Positions 1 through 12,400 are shown, counted from the first letter of the stretch. The stretch is DNA of 64,000 nt from Haematococcus lacustris (GCA_030144725.1 JASKMD010000026.1:852750-916749); one strand, 5' to 3'. Numbers and translations are program-made. Notes: generated by a model not told the origin, from the letters alone.

Positions 1-3000
1 CCCTCAATCCTGGGAAGCCCTTCACAAAGGCGCAGGTGGCAAGACTGGGAAGGGGTGGTGCTGCACTCAGGCATGCCTTGCAGCTGTGTAGAGGGGCCCC
101 TTGGAGCTTGTATGAGCGCATGTTGGTCATGCCAATGCTGGGGAGTGCCAAAGCCAGGATGAGGGGCGGTAGTGGCTGTCTGTAGGGGTGTGGGGTGGCT
201 GTCTGGCAGTGCAATGCTGAGGCAGGTGACATGATGGCCACCTCCCACCCCTGGACCACCACCCTCCTCTCCCCTGCCTTGCCTTGCCCTGGAGACCCCT
301 ACCCTGCCCTGCCCACTGAGCAGCAGCCTCCTGCCATGGCCAGCAGACCTGTATCACGGTTAGGTGCGCTTGCGCCCCTGGTCCAGCGCCAGGCCCTGCA
401 GCCATCACCCTCCTCCAGTGAGCAGCAGCAGCTGCAGGAGGCGCAGGCCATACAGCAGCCTAGTAGGGTGCAATGCAGGTGAGGCAGTGCAGCCATGCTC
501 CTGAGCCAAGGTCAGTGGGGTGTGTGCAGTGAGTGACGGCAGCAGACCTGCAGCGCCTGGTTGCTGGGTCCAGGAGGGTTGCGGGGCAGGCACCCGGCCT
601 GCAGCACAGCAGCGCACCAGCGGTGGCTCAGCCTGACAGCCTGGCTGGAGCTAGGGCTGTGTGCTGCGCCCAGCTGTCCAACCTCCCAGCCTAGGTGGTG
701 AGATATGGGAGGTGCAGCAGCCTCAAGCAGGACCCATGTGGCCCACAGCACCACCTGCACCAGCAGCAGGTCCGCCCACCTTCTTGACAGCTGCCACCAG
801 GTCAGAGACCAGGGACTGGAAGTCAGCCTGCACCAAGGGCCGGTTGCCGCGTGGCAAGCGTTGTAGATTGCCAAGGTATATGCTGACTTCCTTGGGAGGG
901 TAGTCACCACTGCAAGCCACACAGGCATGCACAACACCGGTCATGTGGTGAGGGAAGGGGGAGTCAAACAGGAGTCAGGCAGGAAGGTGAGGTGAGGGGA
1001 GGGGGAGTTGAGCACCGTGGGGCAGCAGCAGCCAGGTGGAGGAGCCAGCAGCCAGAAGAGGGTCGAACAAGCCTGATTCAGCCTGATGCTGCCCTCCCCC
1101 AGTTCAGCAGTGCTTCTGCCTTAGCGGGCTGATGAGGGAGGTGCTGCATTGAACCAACCTGTGCCACAGAGGAAGGATCTCCTTGTTTGCTTCATCTGCC
1201 TCATGGAGCTCCCTGCAAGCAGCAGTACCCCAAGACCAGACATGAGCCTACAAGCAGCGGCAGGCAGGCACACAACACATCAAGGGCACACCATCCCAGC
1301 AGCCAGCCCACCTGAGAGTCCATTTTGTGTCGCCATAAGTCTTGCTGCAGACGGGAATGAACACCTGGCAGCCAGTGATGGCCACCTGAATGGCCTGGGC
1401 CCAGCTGGCTCCGCCTTCAATGTCTGCACTCCAGGGTACAAGTGCAGGCAGGCAGTGAAGCAGATGCCTGCTGCAGAGTGTGTTTGGGTCCATACCTAGG
1501 TACTGGCCACTGTATGTGTGCGTGCGCGCGTGTGCGTGTGTTGTGGGTCACCTGACTCTCCCACAAACACTGAGTAGCCGTGAGCCTCCAGCGCTGACTT
1601 CAGCTGGGGCACGGTGCGATCACCCCCGTGCCTCTTCATGCCAGTCTCAGGCACCCTGCAAGGTCATGGTGACTGCTGCAGTATGGCAGGTGGCAGGTGA
1701 GGGCACGCCGGCAGGGCTGGTCAGGGGCTGTTGCAGCAGGCTAGGTGTCACAGCTGGCTAAGGTGTGGGTGTGGGAAGGTACCTGTAGGACAGGAACAGC
1801 TGCAAACCACCCTGCACCGGGCTGACCTACACAGCCAGCACACACACGCCACACGGTGCACGGGGCTTGCAGACAGGCCTGGCGCTAGGGATACAGGCCA
1901 CCACGGGGCCGCAGGGACAATGCTGATGTGTAATAGGCGTTATGCAGACAGGAGTGGCGATAGTGATGGAGGCCTGGAGCCGACATGTGAGGCTTTGGGT
2001 TGCAGGACTGTGCAGTTCCTGCCTTTTGCTTCCTCCTGCCCTGGCATGCAAGGCATGGTAAAGAACATAACACAGGATAACAAGGTCTTAACCAGGCAGG
2101 TTCCCTCACCTTTTGTCTGCCCTGCTCTGGTTGGGTTTGGGGGGTGTTGGGGTCACACTCCTTCTTGACTGGTGTCTACAAATACACAGGTACAGGGTGC
2201 CTTGTCACAAGGAGCCACATCCATAATGACATACCTGAGTCATGGTGGATTTTACCATGGCCAGGTTCATGTGCAACACCCATACAAACTGGTTGCATTG
2301 CTGTTCATGGCATGTTCAAGGACTGTTTCCGTTTGTGCTATTGCTGACCAGCATTACGCCAACCAGTCACACCTGCTCTATAGTGCTCCTGCAACTCATA
2401 CAGTTGTCAAGCCTACAGCAAAGCAATGCGTTAATAGTCTGACACTGCTGCCAAGCAAGAAGAGCGGGCAACAGAGACAGAGGACACACAGGCATGGGTC
2501 ACCTACTGCTCACTCACTCGATCAGCCTGCTGCTTTCTATGCACACTACTGGTGCTCCTGCAACTCTAACGCAACTAGACCCTTTGGCCCCCCATGGCCA
2601 AGTCCAGTGAGCTCCAGTCCACTTGACATTACCTCTGGGCCCGTATTCCATACTGGCTGGGTCTTGTCCTCCAGCTGCAGGTGTGCATGCAGCCAGGACA
2701 GCTGTCTTCAGTCATGCTAACTCTGAGCCATGGTCTGCCAAGAAAAAACAGCTGGCCCTACATTTTCAATTCAAGATCTGCCTGGCCCCATCCCTTGCTC
2801 ACCAGCTTTTGATCTCGTTCAGCGTCATACATTTTCATCTTGTTTTTGAAAGCGATAAAGGACACCTAAGATAGTAGGATTTACATCATCATTGCTGACC
2901 GTGATGACGACAGCCATTATCACCAGCTTACCTGACGCCTTCCTCTACGCACAAGGCCTTCAACAGTCTGGAGCAGACGCTTTGCACCAGGAAATCTACT

Positions 3001-6000
3001 GCACAGCTCGTTAATGCCAATGGAATTCCTCTGCTCGTTTGAAGCCATCTCAAAAGCATCCTTGCTTTCCTTGTCTTGCAGCAAGTCCACCAGCTGCAGG
3101 CAGGCAAGCAGGCAGGCAGGCAGGTGGAAAGCAAGGGGTGGGTTTCTTGAACAGGATGGCATCAGCGGCAGGGCAAAGGTCAGGGCAGGCAGGCAAGCAG
3201 GCAGGTGAGCGGGCAGATGGCGGACAGGCGGGCAAGCAGGCTGGCAGGCCGGCCGGCAGGCCGGCATCAGCAGGTCGACAGGGGGAGGGTAATGTGGGTG
3301 GTTTCGGACAAAGGTGGTCAGGGGGTGTGTGGGCAGCAGGGTGCATGGCAAAGATGGCAATAAGGGTACCTACATAGCGGGCTGGGCTGAGTGCAGATTC
3401 ACATGCAGATTCATCTGGTCTTGGAGGCACAAACATACCTGCTGCTTGGCTGCCGCGTCCAGGGTCTTGTCAAGCTCCAGTTTGCCGGGAAACACAGTCC
3501 ACCACTGGCCCCAGGTCACCTGACAATACACACAGCCAGCAGGCGTTGGCTTGGTGAAAGACTTGGGTAAAGACTTGGCTTTGGCTTGGCTTGAGAGGAA
3601 CAGGCAGCCAGGCACGGCTGGTAAAGGTTGGATGGCTATGGCATGCTGTATGGTGCAGCAGAGGAAGGACCATTGTGTTTGCTTCGACCAACTAGTGCAA
3701 GCCGTTAAAGTGAGTTGTTGAAATGAGCCGTGAACAATCCTTAGTTGCTTACAAAAATATCAGACGTATTAAAGGCAGCGGCTGAGGCTGTACTAAGCCC
3801 AGGACCAGGTGCAGGAGCAGTATTTTATGAAGAGGTGAGGGTGGGTGGGTGGGATGTACGGGGAAATGGGATGGTATGAAGCATTGGGCGTGCCATGCCT
3901 AGCCTTGTGCCATCATGTCAGCCACCCTGTGTGCCTTGTGTGCCTGACTGCAGCTGGAAATGGCAGAGGTGTCTATGAAGCGTCACCAAAGCCCCAAGCA
4001 ACTGGTGGTATTCTTTGGCACAGCTGGCATTGGCACTAGGGGAGGCTGGGGTGCTGATGCGGTGCTGCGGGCCTGCTGCCCGCTGGTGGTGTGCAGGCCC
4101 AGGGCCACAGATCAGCGTCGGGTCAGGGTAGTGCTTGTGGATGAGTTCTGCACCAGCCAAGTCAGCTCAGCAGTGGATGGCAAGCAGCCTTGTGAGAGCC
4201 AGCTAAACAAACGCAGTGATACTAGGCCTGCGTACTGCAAGCCCCCAGCAAGGCAGGTGGACGACCGGCTGCTGCGTCCAGCCTGCAGCCAGCAGGGTGA
4301 CCAGCCGGTGCGGGGCCTTATGTGGTGCCCGGTCGTGGCCCCCGCATCCTCCCACAGGCCCCCCTCAGCTAGGAAGCCACACAGCCAGCAGCCTCACAGC
4401 CCGGGCCCAGCACTCCCCCGCCCAGCCAAACACAGCAAGCACACCAAGGCTGAGCAGGCAGCTGAGCCCCCCCAACCCCCCAGAGGCAAAGGCAAGGCCA
4501 AGGGCACGGCTGCCAAAGCCAAACAAGTCCAACAGCGCATTGGGGAGAGCAGGTGGCGCCCACTGGAGCTGCCTGAGCTGCCTGCCAAGGGCAAGGAGAA
4601 CTTTGAGCTGGGCTACAAGCAGTTGCGAAACCGTTCACCCAAGGCCCAACAGCACCAGCAGCCTGCTGGGGCACAGTAATGCACCCCCCGTTATGCTGTC
4701 ATTATCAGTGCATGCAAATCATGCCAACTCTACCCAATTAGTGCATGCATATTATGCCAACGCTAGGCTATAGCCCTGTCACAGGGGTCAGGCAATAGTG
4801 TAGGTGGAAGGCGCCCATGCCATGTGCATGTGAACATAATCACACACAGACGAAACACCACCCCTAGTGAGGTGACCTTTGGATTTTGCCTTGACAGGCT
4901 GGTGAGGGAGGTGCTGGCTGGTGTCATCTGACCTGTTTGCTCTCCCGCTCTGTACCTTGTTAGAATGGCCCCATCCAGCACTCACTGTTTGCTCATGCAT
5001 GAAGAACTTTCTCCACATGGCTCTTAAGTGTGGTTGGTGAATAAACATGCTGTAGTCCCTGGCAATCAAGCGGTCCCAGTATATCTCCAGCTTCTTATCC
5101 AACTGTATGGTGGGCAGGCAGGTAGGGAGGCACCTGTCACTGGGGACCGCCCCATGCCAACCCCCATGACTCAAACCATGCACAAACACACTCCATAGTG
5201 CCATATTATGTGCTTGCAAACCAATTGTGTAGGAGGCTACTTGGCCTTACAACATATTCATCCACAAAGGTCATTCACACAGGTCAGCATCACAGGTGTG
5301 CATGAGCAGTGGACGATCACAGCAAGCACGACTGTGACATGCAATCTCATTACAAATGGCAGATCTCCCCCATAGTTGACTCTGCCTGCAGCACGCAGTA
5401 CTTCCCCGTCAGGTCTACAAATCAAGGACACTTAACTCTAAAGACATGAGCAAGATAAATGGTGAGGTGGGCTGTAGGGTTTGGTGAGGTGTGCCTCAGC
5501 CTCGCGATGCATGAGTTTGCTGTACCACAGATGTCTAAGACTTCCTTCAGCACCTCCTCCTGGTCCTCCTGGTCAAGTGCAACTCTCTGCAGCCATCGAA
5601 TCGTCTATTGTTATTGCAACAACAGGACAGGAGGTTGCGCCTGGGGCTGTTCACTCACTGCTAGGATACGCAGCTCTGTGACCAGCTCGTCGTAGAGCTG
5701 CTTGTGCTGGGTTTCAAGGAAGAGTTTGCCTTCGGCAGCCATCATCCCTTCTCTTGTATATCTTTTGCAGTAGTGGATGACCTCCTGAACAGTTTAAAGG
5801 GGGTGCAACGGTTATAAGGCAAACGGTTTTAAGGCAAGCTGGAGGATCTTGCTTAAACAATTGCGGATCTTGCTTAAACAATTGCAAGGCCACACTCTGT
5901 GACTGGGGTCCCACCTTTACGAGTGCGTTGAACCGATGCATTAACTTTGCAAACTGTGGTGGCAGCTTGAGTGGCTCAGAGGAGCTCCTGCTGGTGCTGA

Positions 6001-6568
6001 TGAAGGCACCAATGTGACCCAGGTGCAGGACCAGGTCTAGCAGGTCAACGCATTGGTCCCGCAACACTTCCAGGTTGATATTGTTCACATGTGCGTTAAG
6101 CACACACTTGCACAACCTGCTGACCAGGCCGGCCGCCACGTTGCCTGCAAGCAAAACATTCACAAGCCTGCAGCTCATGATGGTGCTGAATATCCAGCCC
6201 AGACCCTGCTCTGCTTGAAGCCATAGCACCTAGCACTGTGGCTTGCCTGGAGGGGGGAGGTAACGTTCTCCGGTGTCAAGTAGGGTAACGAACGCATCCA
6301 GGTCCGAGTATGCGAGTTCCTGCATCCATTGAAACGCACCGTTCAGGCACACCGCCACGTGCATACGCGCATAGTGGAGGCGCATCACCGTGAGTTTGCC
6401 GCTAGTGCACAACTCCTTCGCCTTCTCAACATCAGCTGCAGGTGCTGCCTTCAATCTTTCCCACCAATCGGCTGAAACTATTCTTTTTCTGAGTCTTCTT
6501 TTGCGGGGTCCGTCTGTGGCCAGGCGACCGGAGCCGCAGGTGATGAGGGCCAAGCTTGAAGGGCGCAA
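1..6568 (-). CDS. TIR-domain protein with HeLo-like helical N-terminus, copy A (3' end may lie outside the window)
   Basis: This multi-exon gene is a diverged paralogue of the gene at 9,467-17,773. Exons seen by matched splice sites and by alignment to that copy are about 6,230-6,568, 5,915-6,144, 5,659-5,784, about 5,526-5,586, 4,986-5,102, 3,439-3,519, 2,932-3,093, 2,110-2,175, then the TIR exons 1,783-1,826, 1,552-1,655, 1,312-1,423, 1,159-1,212 and 780-909, then 548-598 and a tail towards position 1. Exons 5,915-6,144 and 5,659-5,784 encode amphipathic helices (NNINLEVLRDQCVDLL, EVIHYCKRYTREG) that resemble HeLo/MLKL-type or plant MCAfunc bundles; this is inference. Later exons carry HQPHLRAMW and WGQWWTVFPG, which I do not recognise. 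TIR proteins act as NAD-cleaving or scaffold modules in immunity and cell death. A Fanzor-like fragment lies antisense in the intron between 3,519 and 4,986. The start codon, some internal exons and the C-terminus are uncertain. Confidence 0.6.
780..1826 (-). other. TIR domain of copy A, five exons
   Basis: Five exons (1,783-1,826; 1,552-1,655; 1,312-1,423; 1,159-1,212; 780-909) sum to 444 bases, or 148 codons, and keep frame across every junction. They encode the strand-A motif QLFLSYR, then KSALEAHGYSVFVGE, DIEGGASW, a core strand CQVFIPVCSKTY, TKWTLRELHEADEA and LPLWHSGDYPP. The glutamate in RELH, after the conserved Trp, sits where plant TIR NADases carry the catalytic Glu. The closing segment VQADFQSLVSDLVAAVKK matches the last TIR helix. 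The domain assignment is strong. NADase activity is inferred. Confidence 0.85.
3778..4679 (+). mobile_element. TnpB/Fanzor-like nuclease remnant, open frame but RuvC-III motif missing
   Basis: A short upstream exon-like piece (about 3,778-3,833) is followed by a donor and the intron GTGAGGGTGGGTGGG, then an open frame from about 3,954 to the stop at 4,677-4,679. The protein carries KQLVVFFGTAGIGT, a GGWGADAVLRAC segment, VVLVDEFCTSQVSS (RuvC-II-type Glu), RGLMWCPVV, a Lys/Ala/Pro-rich linker and a C-terminal LGYKQLRNRSPKAQQ. Compared with the copy at 52,031-53,039, the RWLDRDCNAALN block with the RuvC-III Asp is deleted: AAKAKQ runs straight into QRIGES. Family assignment rests on the order of motifs known from eukaryotic TnpB homologues (Fanzor); the N-terminal half with RuvC-I is absent. 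It lies antisense in an intron of the TIR gene. Probably a dead element. Confidence 0.55.
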
Positions 6569-6870
6569 AGCACCGGCGATGCTTCAGCGTAGGTCGCCGC
6601 TCACTCACCAACGGTTGTGATGCGATGCGGGCTACATGCCTGACCTGCCAACATGTGCTGCGGAGCTAGCCCGATGGTCCAGCATGCTACAACAGCGGAG
6701 CACTAGTGAAGCGTCGCACGCTTGCCACCGAAATCAGCGCAGCGAATGCGGCTACGGACACGTCACGGGAAATGTCGGCATGGGGCGGCGGCAATCTCGA
6801 TGAGGATGCCAATTCTGGCTACTGTGCTTGGCCCCAAGGGTGGTGTATGCTCACGAGGAGGGGACATCCT

Positions 6871-7315
6871 AGTCTCCACCCCCTCCACCTTGTTCTACAT
6901 TGTTTTATGCGCACCCACTGGGCTTGATGTCACTATCTATCCCACAGGTGGGATAGAAAGTCTGTCATGCTACAGGTCTGTCATGCTACCTAGTACCCAT
7001 CCCTTGGCAGGTAAGATAAGCACTCGTACAAGGCTGAACGGTGTCGGCGGGGCGGGGCGGGGCGGGGCGGGGCGGGGCGGGGCGGGGCGGGGCGGGCTAT
7101 CGGGGTCTGGGGCAGCCATGGCCTGAGGCAGTCATACCATCATCAATGCTGGATTCTCATGAGGGAACATGTCATCCTCTACCCCCTCCACCCTGTCCTA
7201 CATAATATTATGTGCTTGATGTCACTTTCATGCTACCTACCGGCACTAGCCAGCCTAAACAGCTATGACTTGGCAGGTAAGATAAGCACTCGTACAAGGC
7301 TGAACGGCGTGTTCG
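6871..7315. repeat. Tandem pair of about 280-base units, each ending in a G-rich array
   Basis: Two head-to-tail units share the block CATCCT...CCCCCTCCACC, then TGATGTCACT, then GGCAGGTAAGATAAGCACTC followed by GTACAAGGCTGAACGG. The first unit ends in a short (GGCGG)n array near 7,040-7,095. The second ends in the long array that starts at about 7,307. No gene is seen between 6,620 and 8,320. Confidence 0.7.
7043..7094 (+). repeat. Short (GGGGC)n array
   Basis: About ten uninterrupted copies of the pentamer GGGGC. It is followed by a motif (GGCAGCC..GGCCTGAGGCAGTCATACC) that also follows the long GGGGC array at 21,324-22,213, so the two arrays belong to one repeat family. Confidence 0.9.
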
Positions 7316-8325
7316 GTTCGGTTCGGTTCGGTTCGGTCCGGTTCGGTCCGGTTCGATTCGGTTCGGGGCGGTTCGGGGCGGTTCGGGGCGGTTCGGGGCG
7401 GGGCGGGGCGGTTCGGGGCGGGGCGGGGCGGGGCGGGGCGGGGCGGGGCGGGGCGGGGCGGGGCGGGGCGGGGCGGGGCGGGGCGGGGCGGGGCGGGGCG
7501 GGGCGGGGCGGGGCGGGGCGGGGCGGGGCGGGGCGGGGCGGGGCGGGGCGGGGCGGGGCGGGGCGGGGCGGGGCGGGGCGGGGCGGGGCGGGGCGGGGCG
7601 GGGCGGGGCGGGGCGGGGCGGGGCGGGGAGGGGAGGGGAGGGGAGGGGAGGGGAGGGGAGGGGAGGGGCGGGGCGGGGAGGGGCGGGGAGGGGCGGGGAG
7701 GGGCGGGGAGGGGCGGGGAGGGGCGGGGAGGGGCGGGGAGGGGCGGGGAGGGGCGGGGAGGGGCGGGGAGGGGAGGGGAGGGGAGGGGAGGGGAGGGGAG
7801 GGGAGGGGAGGGGAGGGGAGGGGAGGGGAGGGGAGGGGAGGGGAGGGGAGGGAGGGGAGGGGAGGGGAGGGGAGGGGAGGGGAGGGGAGGGGAGGGGAGG
7901 GGAGGGGAGGGGAGGGGAGGGGAGGGGAGGGGAGGGGAGGGGAGGGGAGGGGAGGGGAGGGGAGGGGAGGGGAGGGGAGGGGAGGGGAGGGGAGGGGAGG
8001 GAGGGGAGGGGAGGGGAGGGGAGGGGAGGGGAGGGGAGGGGAGGGGAGGGGAGGGGAGGGGAGGGGAGGGGAGGGGAGGGGAGGGGAGGGGAGGGGAGGG
8101 GAGGGGAGGGGAGGGGAGGGGAGGGGAGGGGAGGGGAGGGGAGGGGAGGGGAGGGGAGGGGAGGGGAGGGGAGGGGAGGGGAGGGGAGGGGAGGGGAGGG
8201 GAGGGGAGGGGAGGGGAGGGGAGGGGAGGGGAGGGGAGGGGAGGGGAGGGGAGGGGAGGGGAGGGGAGGGGAGGGGAGGGGAGGGGAGGGGAGGGGAGGG
8301 GAGGGGAGGGGAGGGGAGGGGAGGC
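7307..8325 (+). repeat. Graded pentamer array: GGTTC, then GGGGC, then GGGGA
   Basis: About 1 kb of pentamers whose unit changes along the array. Units of the GGTTC/GGTCC type come first (about 7,307-7,395), then pure GGGGC to about 7,627, then alternating GGGGC/GGGGA to about 7,765, then almost pure GGGGA to 8,322 with two single-base slips near 7,850 and 8,000. The long open frames across it ([19 protein letters not shown]) are artefacts of the repeat. The plus strand can form G-quadruplexes. Confidence 0.97.
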
Positions 8326-8430
8326 CAGCAAAGGGCAAGCAGTACCCTGAGCTGGGCGACAAGCGGCTGCGAGACCGGCCCCCCAATGCCCAGCAGCAGC
8401 GGCGGCAGCCTGATGGGCACAGTAGTGTGC
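8322..8430 (+). mobile_element. C-terminal fragment of a TnpB/Fanzor-like element
   Basis: The 100 bases after the GGGGA array encode [18 protein letters not shown] followed by a Gln/Pro/Arg tail, which matches the C-terminus of the copies at 3,778-4,679 and 52,031-53,039. Everything upstream has been replaced by the array. It is a fragment with no function expected. Confidence 0.6.
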
Positions 8431-9290
8431 CCCTCCTTTTGCTGTCATCAGCTTATAATTAGTGCATGCATGTCATGCAAACTCTAGGCTGCAGCCCTGT
8501 CACATGGGTCAGGTAACAGTGTAGGTGCAAGGCACCCATTTCGTGTGCATGGGAACATAACTCGCCATGGGAACATAACTCGTCAGATATTCAGTGATTA
8601 CGTTCAGATTTTCAGATGAAAAATCTCATTAAAAATCTGAATGAAAATCTGAAATCAGCAACACTGCTCGCCACAGACACCGTTCCCTAGTGGGGTGATC
8701 CTGCTTTTGCGGGCTGACCTGAATGCTGCAACCCGCACCGTTGAAGACACTCTCCACCACCAAACGCCTCTTTGTGATGGGGAGAGGTGGCTGGAATCCT
8801 GGAGATCTGCAGGGCACACACTGTGTCTTACACGGAGGGCTCTTGGCTACACAGCTGTGTTTCAGCATTTAACAGGAAGTTAGGAACACAAGGAGTGTCC
8901 TCTGCACAACTGCTTGTAAGCTTGCAAGCTTGTAACAAGAACGTCTAAAACAGAGTACAAGGTTCAATGCAGTAAACAAGAAGACATTGAAAACCAGCAT
9001 GACATAGAGAATTGCAACCACCTTCCGGGCTGCATGTACGAGCATGTGTGCAGACAGTCGCACTCATGCACAAGCCTGCACTGCTCATCTGCAATGAGGA
9101 TGCCAGTTTAAGCTTCAGCCCTGTTTCAGGCGAAGCACCACAGTAATCTAGCTTGGCGGTGTGCATTGACAACATCAGGGGTCAGACATTCCGCTCCCAG
9201 TTTGCTATAGCATGAGGCTTGAATATGTTAACTGCATCGGGCTTGTTCCACGGGAAGAGATGGCCAAAGATACTCAGGATCATGATATGA
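8431..9290. other. Non-coding gap
   Basis: No supported gene is seen. The stretch has an AT-richer patch with repeated TCAGAT/ATCTGA words at about 8,583-8,655 that form small inverted repeats, and otherwise unremarkable sequence leading into the 3' part of TIR copy B. Confidence 0.5.
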
Positions 9291-9466
9291 AATGATGCCA
9301 CCGGCTTCAGCAGCACTTGAAGCATTCCCACCTTTGCGCCCTGACAGTACCCATTCATGGTGGTTTGGGGACCACTCCAACGGCCTTGCTGGGGGTCTCC
9401 ATCACTCAGGCCTGGTGGCTTTGAGGTTGTTCCACCAACTCTCATCAAGCGACCCACACATCACCC

Positions 9467-12400
9467 CTAGCACCCCACCATCTGTGCCCCCAAAGTTCTT
9501 TTGCAGCAACTGTCACCGTCTGTTTCCTGCCCTGGCTCCTGCCCCTGCTTCTCCCTCCCTCTCATGCCTTCCCCACCCTCCGCTGCCACCCCTCCCTGGA
9601 AGCCCTTCACAGAGGCGCAGGTGCCAGGGCTGGGAGGGGGTGGTGCTGCACTCAGGCATGCCCTGCAGCTGTGTAGAGGGGCCCCTGGGGCTTGTATGCG
9701 TACATGTTGGCCAATGCTGGGGAGTGGCAGAACCTGGATGAGGGGCGGTAGAGGCTGTCTGTAGGGATGTGGTGACTGTCTGGCAGTACAATGCTGAAGC
9801 AGCTGACATGATGCCTTGCCTTGCCCTGCCCTCCTCTGCCCTTGCTTGCCCTGGAGACCCCTACCCTGCCCTGCCCACTGAGCTGCAGCCTCCTGCCCTG
9901 GCCAGCAGCCCTGTGCCACGGCTAGACGCGCTTGCGCCCCTGGTCCAGCGTCAGGCCCTGCAGCCACCACCCACCTCCAGTGAGCAGCAGCAGGCGCAGG
10001 AGGCGAAGGCCATACAGCAGTCCAGTAGGGTGCAAGGCAGGTGAGGCAGTGCAGCCATGCTCCTGAGCCAAGGTCAGTGTGGTGTGTGCAGTGAGTGATG
10101 GCAGCAGACCTGCAGCGCCTGGTTGCTGGGTCCAGGAGGGTTGCGGGGCAGGCACCCGGCCTGCAGCACAGCAGCGCACCAGCGGTGGCTCAGCCTGACA
10201 GCCTGGCTGGTGCTAGGGCAGTGTGCTGCGCCCAGTTGGTCGACCTCCCAGCCTGGGTGGTGAGGTATGGAGGTGCAGCAGCCTCAAGCAAGACCCATGT
10301 GGCCCACAGCACCACCTGCACCAGCAGCCGGCCCGCCTACCTTCTTGACAGCTGCCACCAGGTCAGAGACCAGGGACTTGAAGTCAGCCTGCACCAGGGG
10401 CTGGTTGCCGCGTGGCAAGCGTTGCACATTGCCAAGGTACATGCTGACTGGCTTGGGAGGGTAGTCACCACTGTCAGCCACACAGGCATGCACAACACCA
10501 ACCATATGGTAAGGAGAAGTGGAGGGGGAGTCTGAAAGGAGTTAGGCAGGAAGGGGCAGCACCAGCCAGGTGGAGCAGCCAGCAGCCAGAAGAGGGTCAG
10601 CTAAGCCAGCCAGACAAAACATGAGAGCCTGTAGACATCTCGGGTCAGCCTGCTGCTGCCCTCCCCCTATTTTGCCTGTGCTGCACAGCTGCAGTGGGAG
10701 CATAACTCGCCACTGACAAACCACCACCCCTAGCGAGGGGACCTGTTTATGGCGAGGGGCACTGATTCTGCCTTTACAGCTGATGAGGGAGGTGCTGCAT
10801 CAAGCCGACCTGTGCCACAGAGGAAGGATCTCCTTGTTTGCTTCATCTGCCGCATGGAGCTCCCTGCAAGCAGCAGTAACACAAGACCACACATGAGCCT
10901 AGAAGCAGCAGCAGGCATGCACAGAACAAAGCAAGGGCACACCCTCCCAGCATCCAGCCTACCGGAGAGTCCATTTTGTGTTGCCATACGTCTTGCTGCA
11001 GACGGGAATGAACACCTGGCAGTCAGTGATGGCCACCTGAATGGTCTGCACCCAGCTGGCTCCGCCTTCAATGTCTGCACTCCAGGGGTACAAGTGCAGG
11101 CAGCAGTGTTTAGTTTCGACTGCCCAGAAGCATGATAGCATGACAGCTAAATTGGATCGGCCCAAGCTCATAACCCTAAGTAAGTGGCTCGACCTTACTT
11201 GAACACATGGCTCTAGCCGATAGGTCTGTGGGACTTTCGCTAGATCGCAGGTCAAAGGTCATCATTCAAAGTGCAATGCGCGATAGTGTAGTTCGCCAAG
11301 CCGCCATTTCATAGCAAAAGGCGAGCCCTGAAGTATGGTGTTTCACAGTGAACGCTATGTAAACAAAACACTGGTAGGCATTGAAGTGTGTGTAGAGGTC
11401 CATACCCAGGTACTGGCTAGTGTGTGTGCTGTGTGTCACCTGACTCTCCCACGAACACCGAGAAGCCATGAGCCTCCAGCGCTGACTTCAGCAGCGGCAC
11501 TGTGCGGTCACCCCCGTGCCTCTTTCTGCCAGTCTCTGACACCCTGCAAGGTCAGGTGGCTGCTGCAGCATGGCAGGCTGCAGGCGAGGGCACGCCGGCA
11601 GGGCTGGTCAGGGGCTGCTGCAGCAGGCTAGGTGGCACAGCTGGTGAAGGTGTGGGTGTGCAGGGGCACCTGTAGGACAGGAACAGCTGCGCACCACCCT
11701 GCACCGGGCCGCCCTGCACAGCCAGCACACACACGCCTCTGTGCAAGGGGCTTGCAGACAGGCCTGGAGCTAGGGATAGAGGCCGGGCGGCATCAGGGGC
11801 GCTGCTGGGGTGTAATAGTAACATTATGCTCAAACAGGAGTGGCGATAGTGATGGAGGCCTGGAGCCAGCAGGTGGCAGGTGGCAGGTGAGGCTTTGGGT
11901 TGTGCGATTGTGCAGTTCCTGCCTGTTACTCCCTCCTGCCCCTTTGTGCGGCAGGATGACACTGCCATTAGTCTGCTATGGTGGAGTTATGCTCTGACAG
12001 CTAGGGTTACCCCCCTGGTATCACGCCCACTTAACACTTGATGCCACACTAGGCAGCACTGTTGATGGTAAAAGGAGGAACCCATGCCTTATGCCCCATG
12101 CCCTATGCCGTGAGGTCGAACCTGGCATGATGTCATGAGGTCGTGACAAAGCATTCTTGTTTTCAGTCCTCTTCCTCCTGCCCCTTTGTGAAGCATGATG
12201 ACTGGAGGTAAATGTACACGGACAAACAAGCCCCCTCTTCCAAGCATAATGAACTGGTCGTGACCAGGTGGCCTTAATCAGGCAGACTGACTCACCCTTT
12301 GTCTGCCCTGCTCTGGTTGAGCTTGGTGGGCTTTGAGGGCACGCTCCTTCTTGACTGGGGCCTGCACAATCAAAGGTGCAGGGTGCCACGTCACAAGGAG

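Noticed and set aside
7159..8487. Very long open frames of Gly/Arg/Glu or Pro/Leu/Ser across the pentamer array
   Set aside because: They follow from a stop-free pentamer repeat in all frames and carry no other domain.
9976..10065. A P-loop (LLLLTGGG) after the TIR domain suggesting an NB-ARC ATPase
   Set aside because: No GKT/GKS follows and no other NB-ARC motif is found downstream in either copy.
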